Of a DNA stretch of 64,000 bases, positions 19,301 to 26,264 are shown piece by piece. Origin of the DNA: Lentimicrobiaceae bacterium (lineage in GTDB: Bacteria > Bacteroidota > Bacteroidia > Bacteroidales > F082); NCBI GenBank assembly GCA_015061295.1, contig SUWU01000002.1:1-64000 (forward strand), written 5' to 3'. The notes beneath the pieces are model-generated. The model was given only the letters and a program-made list of their open reading frames with translations. It was not told where the DNA came from and ran no database searches. Positions within the stretch are counted from its first letter, which is position 1, and each line of letters opens with the position of its first letter. The translations under genes and the position numbers were made by a program.

Positions 19301-19653
19301 AGAGGGACTTCAATAAATTCACAATTGTCTACATTAACACCCGCACTACTATATAAGTCTTTAACTTCTTGTGTAGTAAACCATTTTGCTGAATTAACTA
19401 GAGTTATTACTTTGCAATCTTCTGCCATTTCTTTAATCAATCTTACAGGTAAATTGCGACCTGTCTGATAATGAGCTACGACAACAGCCTGTACAGGTTC
19501 AAATTCTGCTGGGAAACGAATCTCACCAGTTGGAGGATTAGTTTCACTAAAACTTGTTAAATACTGAGAATAATCTTCTTGTCCAAACGATTGAAAAACA
19601 AGACTTAAAAATAAGCATAGAATAATGCTTCTAAAAACGTAATATTTCTTCAT
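16324..19653 (-). CDS. Porphyromonas-type peptidylarginine deiminase (PPAD)-like secreted protein with Ig-like and T9SS cargo modules; terminated by in-frame TGA
   Basis: Signal peptide 'MKKYYVFRSIILCLFLSLVFQSFGQ'; 'WTRDYAPWF', 'HTGGNMMQDG', 'QKMKDYLGI', 'AHVDCWGKFLAPDKILL', 'PYTNSLILNNKVFVPL', 'AMPGYEIIG', 'NTDALHCRTREI' match the PPAD catalytic domain as recalled. Confidence 0.88.
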   Translation of the reverse strand: MKKYYVFRSIILCLFLSLVFQSFGQEDYSQYLTSFSETNPPTGEIRFPAEFEPVQAVVVAHYQTGRNLPVRLIKEMAEDCKVITLVNSAKWFTTQEVKDLYSSAGVNVDNCEFIEVPLSGRWTRDYAPWFIFDDGKPAIVDNIYDRVFPGSGNNNPSQTNDDAISAKFAEYYDIPLYGMKIVHTGGNMMQDGRGIAVSDSIVITESAKYVGVDAEDVHQKMKDYLGIETYHVTVDPQGDYIAHVDCWGKFLAPDKILLARVEATHAQYEKYESVAKYFENTNCCWGYPYQVYRVDVPTRSGNKNIASPYTNSLILNNKVFVPLDADTDDYYNNAALAVYEEAMPGYEIIGIEYNYDSESGDWDGWYNTDALHCRTREIMDFNMLFVDHREVLHGDVAQKNSYPITAKFIAYSGDAITSTQLHYSINDGDWQTVNMTVQGTSGEYKASITGCNVGDNVKYYLTGEDASGRTCAQPYFAELEPHSFTVVENTGSEPEPEPTPEPGSITLTANTTTITANGTDAVTFTVMQGTNDVTSQCVFYQVVGTGSQIAANPFTTITAGNYDFYATYGSGTEALTSNTIRIEAIDATEPEEPEDITIAFSKDTFVADGEDFITVTIWQGTTDVTSECDIYYEYNSKHTQYTEDKFTTTNAGTYTFYANKGELWSDNYPIVATEPEGSDEPEQPGEGEKETKEISGNNINEVGANGSDIYRIPISTYNRRSLSQHYYTQSEIDKNSGNITQIAFKLLSVLNGRYNTETTINEAISRNIEIYMRNDDASSFGTSTTTIKFEENDKVYEGTINLGLTKGWVTIDLNVPFKYEGSNILICINDTTCEWTDYKLLFEAFSADSRTLFISGDETTPYDVVNKTISNNVKSYNVVPSIQFTFVAEEPVEPTTPTYTGDGAWDVTENWNVFPEEEDDVIIDGNVVIPAGYTAIANSIDIKSGSITIEDGGQLIHSNSGVTATVKKDIAGYNTREEIASRGWHTISSPIANSIDVNHVTDLLSNDYDLYYYDEPTHYWINHKDVNSFSTLDAGRGYLYANSNDITLEFTGIINHNDVNFALNCQSDRLTGFNLVGNPFSHNIYKGKNAAIDSDNLSEGYYSLSNEGQ

Positions 19654-19682
19654 TGTTAATAAAATTTTGCAAAAATAAAGTC

Positions 19683-19690
19683 GCAAAAGT
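19683..19690 (-). promoter_or_regulatory. -7 box of the PPAD-like gene promoter
   Basis: Minus strand TACTTTTG about 30 nt upstream of the ATG at 19653. Confidence 0.5.
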
Positions 19691-19750
19691 ACAATAAAAA
19701 ACAATCCATGTTAAAAAAAATTAAGAAATAAAAAACATTACAAAATCGCG

Positions 19751-19822
19751 TCATCGTCATCGTCATCGTCATTGTCATTGTCATCGTCATCGTCATTGTC
19801 ATTGTCATCGTCAACGTCAACG
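19751..19822. repeat. Hexanucleotide tandem repeat (TCATCG/TCATTG/TCAACG)x12 between divergent genes
   Basis: 12 consecutive 6-bp units read directly. Confidence 0.95.
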
Positions 19823-19905
19823 ACCAACTGCTAATAATTTCACTTTTTTTATTAGGATATTTCAAATTTGTTATATATATTTGCGAGTTGTTAAAAATAT
19901 GTTTT

Positions 19906-21099
19906 ATGAAAAAAATTTCCCTTATTTTAGTCTTATTATGCTGCAACATATTAAATGCTCAGACGGAGTCAGAATTTGAGAAGTATAAAAGAGAACAAGA
20001 GGCTGCTATGAAGATGATGGCTTCAAATGATAGTGTGAGCATTGCCAACCTTGAAAAAGAATATCAAGAATATATAAAGGCAGAACAAGAGGCTTACGAT
20101 AATTTTGTAAAAGAGATGAGTGCCATGTGGGGCGGCGACAATGTCGTTGAATCTACTAATAAAGATTGGGTGGAATATTCCGATGATGGCACCAGCCGTA
20201 GCAAAGTCGATTTCGAGAAAGGCGAGGTGACATTAGAGATCATCGTAACTCCTGACGAGAGCAAATCGGAAGAGGTGATAGAAAACAAAGTAGAAGACAA
20301 GATAAAAGAGCTTCTCATCAGCAGAGGTAAGACCAAAGACTACGACACTCCGAAAGAAAAGGCTGTACCTTTACAAGAGACACCCGTCCTCGAAAATCAG
20401 GTACAGACACCATCGGGTGAGACCATATCGAACAATAACATAGAAGAAGGTGTTAAAGAAATAGTAAAAGAGACAGAGATAGTAAAAGAAGAGATAAAAG
20501 GTGACGATGGAGAGACTCGCGAAGTTGTGGTTGTAAAACTCGACCTTGCGCCAAACCATATCAAGACAAGAGCGGAGAAATATAAAGAAGAGGTGGAGAA
20601 GTATTGTCGTAAATATGATGTAGAGCCTGCCCTCGCCTATGCCGTGATGCAGACTGAGTCGTCGTTTAATCCTAAGGCTAAGTCGTATGTCCCAGCTTAT
20701 GGCTTGATGCAGATAGTACCAGCATCGGCAGGAAAAGACTGCGCACAGAGTCTTAAGAAATCGTTCTCAAAACCTACAGCGAACTACCTCTACGAGCCAG
20801 AAAACAATATAGAAATGGGAGTACACTATCTTTATCTCCTCAGAAAACGTTATTACACTAAAGTAGAAAACCCCGACAGCCGCGACCTTTGTGTGATAGC
20901 TTCTTATAACACAGGAGCTGGCAACGTGGCGAGAGCCCTGCGCGGCGACACCAAAATATCAAAAGCAATACCTCAAATCAATGAAATGTCATACGATGAG
21001 CTGTTTAAATATTTTGAAAAAAAATTACTTCCTGAGACACAAAATTATATCAGAAAAGTGACAGAACGTATGAACGACTTCAGAAAGTGGATGAAATAA
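19906..21099 (+). CDS. Secreted lytic murein transglycosylase (MltC-like, SLT domain)
   Basis: 'EKYCRKYDVEPALAYAVMQTESSFNPKAKSYVPAYGLMQIVP', 'IASYNTGAGNVARAL'. Start at 'MKKISLILVLLCCNILNAQ'. Confidence 0.88.
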   Translation: MKKISLILVLLCCNILNAQTESEFEKYKREQEAAMKMMASNDSVSIANLEKEYQEYIKAEQEAYDNFVKEMSAMWGGDNVVESTNKDWVEYSDDGTSRSKVDFEKGEVTLEIIVTPDESKSEEVIENKVEDKIKELLISRGKTKDYDTPKEKAVPLQETPVLENQVQTPSGETISNNNIEEGVKEIVKETEIVKEEIKGDDGETREVVVVKLDLAPNHIKTRAEKYKEEVEKYCRKYDVEPALAYAVMQTESSFNPKAKSYVPAYGLMQIVPASAGKDCAQSLKKSFSKPTANYLYEPENNIEMGVHYLYLLRKRYYTKVENPDSRDLCVIASYNTGAGNVARALRGDTKISKAIPQINEMSYDELFKYFEKKLLPETQNYIRKVTERMNDFRKWMK

Positions 21100-21128
21100 A
21101 TTATCACTAACTAAAATATCAAATAAAA

Positions 21129-21506
21129 ATGAAAAAAGTAATCGCAACAAAAAATGCACCTGGTGCAATCGGACCTTACAGCCAAGCTATTGAAGTAAAT
21201 GGCATGTTATTCATCTCAGGACAAATTCCTATCAACCCTGCAACAGGCAATATCGTAGAAGGCGGCATTGTGGAACAGACAGAACAAGTGATGAAGAACC
21301 TTGAAGGCATCTTGACAGAAGCTGGTTACACCTTCGATAATGTAGTGAAATCGACATGCTTACTCAGCGATATGGCTAATTTCGCAGCAATGAATGAGAT
21401 CTACGGCAAACGCTTTGCTCAGAACCCTCCTGCAAGAGCAGCTTTCGCAGTAAGAACCCTTCCTAAAGAAGTGTTAGTAGAAATAGAAATGATAGCAGCA
21501 AAATAA
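21129..21506 (+). CDS. ridA: RidA family enamine/imine deaminase
   Basis: 'KNAPGAIGPYSQAIEVNGMLFISGQIPINPATG', 'NPPARAAFAVRTLPKEVLVEIEMIA'. Confidence 0.95.
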   Translation: MKKVIATKNAPGAIGPYSQAIEVNGMLFISGQIPINPATGNIVEGGIVEQTEQVMKNLEGILTEAGYTFDNVVKSTCLLSDMANFAAMNEIYGKRFAQNPPARAAFAVRTLPKEVLVEIEMIAAK

Positions 21507-21512
21507 AAATTT

Positions 21513-21632
21513 TTAAGTTACTAAGTTGCTGAGTGTTCTAAGTGCTCTAAGTTGATGAATCATGAGACTACTTAGCAGCTCAGCAACTTAGCAACTTAGC
21601 AACTCAGCAACTTAGCAACTCAGCAACTTAAA
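21513..21632. repeat. AGCAACTT/AGCAACTC octamer tandem repeat with inverted left arm
   Basis: agcaacttagcaacttagcaactcagcaacttagcaactcagcaactta preceded by its reverse complement aagttactaagttgctgag. Confidence 0.85.
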
Positions 21633-21644
21633 AAAAATCATAAT

Positions 21645-22037
21645 ATGAAAAAATTAAGTTTAATAGCAGTATTGCTCCTCGCCATCGTCGCAACATCATG
21701 CGGCAAGAAAGAAGAGGAGTCTAAAGAGGAGTCTAAAATAGACAAGTCGTTACTCATCGGTGAATGGAAGAAAGCGGATAACTCATATTTTGAGACTTTC
21801 TACAGCGACGGAACAGGTAAAGAATGGACTCCTATCGACGACATCACAGAAGAAGAAGCCTCTTGGTTCACATGGGAGTTCAACGAAGGCACCGATGACA
21901 TGTTCACCAAATATTACGAGATGGAGTTAGGCGGCATTGTGCCACAATCGTGTAATATCTTGGAACTTACATCAACAACATTGAAATATAACAACGATGG
22001 CTATAGAGCCACATATAACCTTGTAAGAGTAGAATAG
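21645..22037 (+). CDS. Small lipoprotein, lipocalin-like, unknown function
   Basis: Lipobox 'LLAIVATSC'; 'LLIGEWKKADNSYFETFYSDGTG'. Confidence 0.7.
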   Translation: MKKLSLIAVLLLAIVATSCGKKEEESKEESKIDKSLLIGEWKKADNSYFETFYSDGTGKEWTPIDDITEEEASWFTWEFNEGTDDMFTKYYEMELGGIVPQSCNILELTSTTLKYNNDGYRATYNLVRVE

Positions 22038-22039
22038 TT

Positions 22040-25000
22040 ATGAAAAAACCACTGAAAATCACATTGATAAGTTTAGGGTCGATCTTAGGTCTCGTACTTC
22101 TGACCGTAATAATCGCCTGCTGGTTAGTATTGACACCTGCACGCCTTACCTCCATAGTACGCAACCAAGCTCCTAATTTCATAAACTGTGACTTCGCCAT
22201 CGAACGAGCCGACTTGACAGTATTTAAAACTTTCCCTAATATCGGAGTGAAGATTGACGAGGTGTTGTTACTCAACCCTATGGATGGTAGTTCTTCCGAC
22301 ACCCTCGCCTTCATCGATGAATGTGTGGTTTCAGTAGATATCAAAAAGATCCTCTTTGAGAATCATGTCGTCATCAACGAATGCAGATTGAATGGCGGTT
22401 ATATCAACCTCTTCACCAACGCTCAAGGAGCTTCTAACTTAGACATCTTCCCTCCTTCAACAGAACCAGAGACAGAACCAGAGACACAAGAAGAATCAGG
22501 ATTTGCGTATGACATCGACCTGTCATCGTTAGCACTTAACAATGTCACCGTCGATTATATAGACATGACACAAGGCATGACTGCCAACTTAAACGGCCTG
22601 ACATTATCGGCTAAAGGCAATATGAGAAACGAGTCGATAGTAGCCAACGTCGAAATGCTTGTCAACGATATAAATTACGAACAGGCAACAGACTCTGTCG
22701 CAATGGATGTCAACCTCAACAATCTTAAAGTAGCTGGCATCGCCAACATGGAAGGTGATAATATCGTCGCCGACCTTGATGTCGCAACATCGGCTTTATC
22801 ATACGAGAGCGGTGATATGTCAGCACAGCTCAAGGCTGTGAATTTTAAATATGACGGTGTCGTCAACAATTATGATGTCGTCAAAGGTAACGCAGAAGTT
22901 AGCTTAGATGACATTGTTTTTATCATGGCAGAAGAGACTTATGTCAACAATGCTGATGTGAGAGTCATCATGCCATTGGATGCCACCTTAAGTACCATGG
23001 ACATCAAACTCGGCGCTTCACAACTCGCGCTCAACAACATATTTATCAACCTCATCGGCGAAGTAGCGATGCCAGAAAACAACGACATCGTCGTCAATCT
23101 CGACCTTAATACAAACACCTTGATAGTAGAAGAACTCATCGAGCTGATACCTGCCTCGATGCGTGATGAATTACTCGCTGGCATCGACGTTAAAGGCGAG
23201 TTGAAATTAGATGCCAAAGTAAACGGCGTATATAACGAGAGCTCTATGCCTACGGTCAACGCCAACGTGACATACAACAAAGGTTATGTCGCCATGACAG
23301 AGATGCTTCCTTATCCTGTCTCTAACATCAACACATCATTGAAAGTAGATCTCGACATTAACAAAAAATCTGATGTATATCTCAATTATCTTAATGCCAA
23401 CATGTCGAAGTCGTCACTATCATTGTCAGGTTCGGTGAAAGATGTGATGAACAAGATGTATTGTAATTTAAATCTCAAAGCCAAAGCCTCACTCGACGAG
23501 TTGAAGGACTTTATACCAGAAGACATAGTGGCAGAAGGTGTCGTAAACGTCAACGCTACGGCAGCTGTCAACATGGAACAAATCACTAATATGGATCTCA
23601 TGAAGTCGAAAATAAAAGGTGATATTCACTGGGATAATATGAATGTGGTCTATTGCGACACCATCAATATTAAAGCCGACCGTCTCGACCTTGACTTCAC
23701 TCTTCCTAACACAGCATCAGAGAACCTCAGCAACAGCCTTGCCGCTGTCGTCGTCAGTGGAACTAACTTAGACGCTAAGGTATCTGACATGATAGTAGCT
23801 GGATTGAAAGACTATAACATAGAAGCTCAAGTCTCTAACATCTTAAGCGATACCGAGCCAATGTCGATATATGCCGACTTCGACATCGCAAGAATCGATG
23901 CTAATATGGACGATATGTCTGTCTTCGCCAACAATCCTTCTGGTAGCGTGGCTATGTTCTCTAAGACAGGCAGCGACGATGTATCATATATCGCCACATA
24001 TTCTGGCGACAGCCTTTCTTTCGTCATGGGCGATGACATCAATTTCGTCACCGAGAAATTAGGTCTCAACGTGTCTGCAGATTATAAAGCTGATGAAGAA
24101 GATATTATATTACAATGGAACCCTCACGCAGGCGTCAACCTCACTAACGCCATATTAGCGATGAGCGATCTGCCAGAGTCAATATTTATTCCATCTATCG
24201 ACTTTAAATATGACTCTACAGGAATAGACATCGACAACAGCAGTATAGTGTTAGGCAACTCCGACTTCGAGTTGAGAGGTAAGTTAGTCAACGTTGATGA
24301 GTTCTTAAGGAAAGAAGCTCTGCTGAAAGGCAGCCTCGACTTCATCTCACATTATACTGATGTCAACCAGCTGATGGATATGTTCAGTGGCATGGGCGAC
24401 ACCACCGTTGTGGCAGAGGAGACAATAGCAGAAGCTCATAAGGTGGCAGATGTCGCGTCGGCAGACGCAGTGAAGAAAGAAGATAATCCGTTCATGGTAC
24501 CTCATGGTATTGACATCACATTAAACACCAAGATAGAAAAAGCCGTGGCTGGCTCGATGGATATCAACAACGTAGGAGGATCTCTCACCGTGAAAGACGG
24601 CGTACTCGTGCTACAAGAGATGGGTTTCACAAGCGAAGCCGCTACCATGATGGTGACAGCGATGTATAAGTCGCCACGTAAAAACCATCTATACTTAGGT
24701 CTCGACTTACACATCCTTGACATCGACATCGCTGAGATGATAAACCTCATTCCAGAACTCGACACCTTAGTACCTATGCTGAGTTCTTTTGCTGGCAACG
24801 CCGAGTTCCACTTCGCCGCAGAGACTTATCTCAAATCTAACTATGAGCTGAAAGTGTCAACATTGAGAGGAGCGTGCGCGATACATGGCAAAGACCTCAC
24901 AGTACTCGACAACGCCACATTCAGAAAAATAGCAAGAATGCTCAACTTCAAAGATAAAAATCATAACAAGATTGACAATCTCTCCGCTGAGATAACAGCG

Positions 25001-25315
25001 TTTAAGAACGAAATAGATGTCTATCCAACACTCATCGCATTGGATAAATATCAGGCAATAGTAGGAGGACGTCACAACCTGAACATGACCTTCGACTATA
25101 AACTTGGCATCTCTAACCCATGGCCTTTCAGAAGATTAGGCATCAAGATTGGAGGCAACTTAGATGATATGAAGTTCAGATTCTCTCTCAAGAAGAACCT
25201 TAAACTTGACGACCCTAAAGGTAAAGACGAAGACGTATATGTAATACAAGAGACGATGCGTCTGAAGACTATGATATACGAGTCGTTGAAAGAGAACGTC
25301 AAGAAAAAACAATGA
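22040..25315 (+). CDS. AsmA-like inner-membrane-anchored protein
   Basis: N-terminal TM 'ITLISLGSILGLVLLTVIIACWLVLTPARL'; long repetitive beta region; C-terminal 'RKIARMLNFKDKNHNKIDNLSAEITAF'. Confidence 0.8.
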   Translation: MKKPLKITLISLGSILGLVLLTVIIACWLVLTPARLTSIVRNQAPNFINCDFAIERADLTVFKTFPNIGVKIDEVLLLNPMDGSSSDTLAFIDECVVSVDIKKILFENHVVINECRLNGGYINLFTNAQGASNLDIFPPSTEPETEPETQEESGFAYDIDLSSLALNNVTVDYIDMTQGMTANLNGLTLSAKGNMRNESIVANVEMLVNDINYEQATDSVAMDVNLNNLKVAGIANMEGDNIVADLDVATSALSYESGDMSAQLKAVNFKYDGVVNNYDVVKGNAEVSLDDIVFIMAEETYVNNADVRVIMPLDATLSTMDIKLGASQLALNNIFINLIGEVAMPENNDIVVNLDLNTNTLIVEELIELIPASMRDELLAGIDVKGELKLDAKVNGVYNESSMPTVNANVTYNKGYVAMTEMLPYPVSNINTSLKVDLDINKKSDVYLNYLNANMSKSSLSLSGSVKDVMNKMYCNLNLKAKASLDELKDFIPEDIVAEGVVNVNATAAVNMEQITNMDLMKSKIKGDIHWDNMNVVYCDTINIKADRLDLDFTLPNTASENLSNSLAAVVVSGTNLDAKVSDMIVAGLKDYNIEAQVSNILSDTEPMSIYADFDIARIDANMDDMSVFANNPSGSVAMFSKTGSDDVSYIATYSGDSLSFVMGDDINFVTEKLGLNVSADYKADEEDIILQWNPHAGVNLTNAILAMSDLPESIFIPSIDFKYDSTGIDIDNSSIVLGNSDFELRGKLVNVDEFLRKEALLKGSLDFISHYTDVNQLMDMFSGMGDTTVVAEETIAEAHKVADVASADAVKKEDNPFMVPHGIDITLNTKIEKAVAGSMDINNVGGSLTVKDGVLVLQEMGFTSEAATMMVTAMYKSPRKNHLYLGLDLHILDIDIAEMINLIPELDTLVPMLSSFAGNAEFHFAAETYLKSNYELKVSTLRGACAIHGKDLTVLDNATFRKIARMLNFKDKNHNKIDNLSAEITAFKNEIDVYPTLIALDKYQAIVGGRHNLNMTFDYKLGISNPWPFRRLGIKIGGNLDDMKFRFSLKKNLKLDDPKGKDEDVYVIQETMRLKTMIYESLKENVKKKQ

Positions 25316-26238
25316 AAAGTCTTTCTAAATCATTCATACGTTTCGTGATTGGCAGCATGTTTATCATTGCTGCCTTTCTTAAATTAATATCTATCGATGC
25401 ATTCGAGATTTATATCTATAGCTTCAATATATTAAACTTCGTCGCCACGACAATAGTATCGCGACTGATAATAGCGGGCGAGATGATACTCGGCTCTTTC
25501 CTCATATTCAACATCTACCATAAACTCACCTGGCACACCACATTCATCGTAGAGATATTATTCACCGCCTTCTTAATCTTTACCACCTTATCTAGAGACG
25601 ACGCCAACTGCCACTGCTTCGGCGAACTTATAGAGCTCTCCCCTATCGAGTCGATAGTAAAAAACGCAATAACAATAGCCTTGCTCTTCTTGATAAGAAA
25701 TGATCAAGAGAGACAATGTAAGACATTATTACCTATCATATTATGCCTTATCTCACTGATAGCGACTTTCGTGATAACACCGATGGACTCTATATATAAA
25801 AAGATTTTTTCAACAGCGAAGAACATCAGCACCATCGACTTATACGACTCGCTCAACGAGATGATGAAGATTGATTTTGAAGATGATGAGATTACTATCG
25901 ACAGCACTGATTTCTTCACCCTTAACGATGGGAAACAGATGATGGTGGTGGTTAGTTCCGGCTGTAAATATTGCAGACTCGGCGTAAAGAAACTCTCTCT
26001 CATTGTGAAAAACAACGACATTAACAAAGACAATATCAACATCGTGATATGGGGAAGTAACGAAGGTATTATCGATTTTAGCGAAGAGACAGAGACAAGA
26101 GACTATCGATATTGGCTTATCAATCCGCATAGAGCCATCGACATCACCTATGGACACTTCCCGACCATTATATGGTTAGAAGATAAGAATGTCGTCAAAG
26201 CAGGCGACTTCCGCGACATTGAAGAGAAGAGTTTCTGA
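25312..26238 (+). CDS. DoxX/MauE-like membrane protein with C-terminal thioredoxin-like region
   Basis: Four N-terminal TM helices with 'CHCFGELIELSP'; C-terminal 'MMVVVSSGCKYCRLGVKKL'; 4-bp overlap with upstream gene. Confidence 0.65.
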   Translation: MKSLSKSFIRFVIGSMFIIAAFLKLISIDAFEIYIYSFNILNFVATTIVSRLIIAGEMILGSFLIFNIYHKLTWHTTFIVEILFTAFLIFTTLSRDDANCHCFGELIELSPIESIVKNAITIALLFLIRNDQERQCKTLLPIILCLISLIATFVITPMDSIYKKIFSTAKNISTIDLYDSLNEMMKIDFEDDEITIDSTDFFTLNDGKQMMVVVSSGCKYCRLGVKKLSLIVKNNDINKDNINIVIWGSNEGIIDFSEETETRDYRYWLINPHRAIDITYGHFPTIIWLEDKNVVKAGDFRDIEEKSF

Positions 26239-26264
26239 GGTATCTACGACCCCCGCACCAACTA

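Noticed and set aside
21513-21632. Possible CRISPR array
   Set aside because: Units are 8 bp with no unique spacers; it is a simple tandem or inverted repeat.
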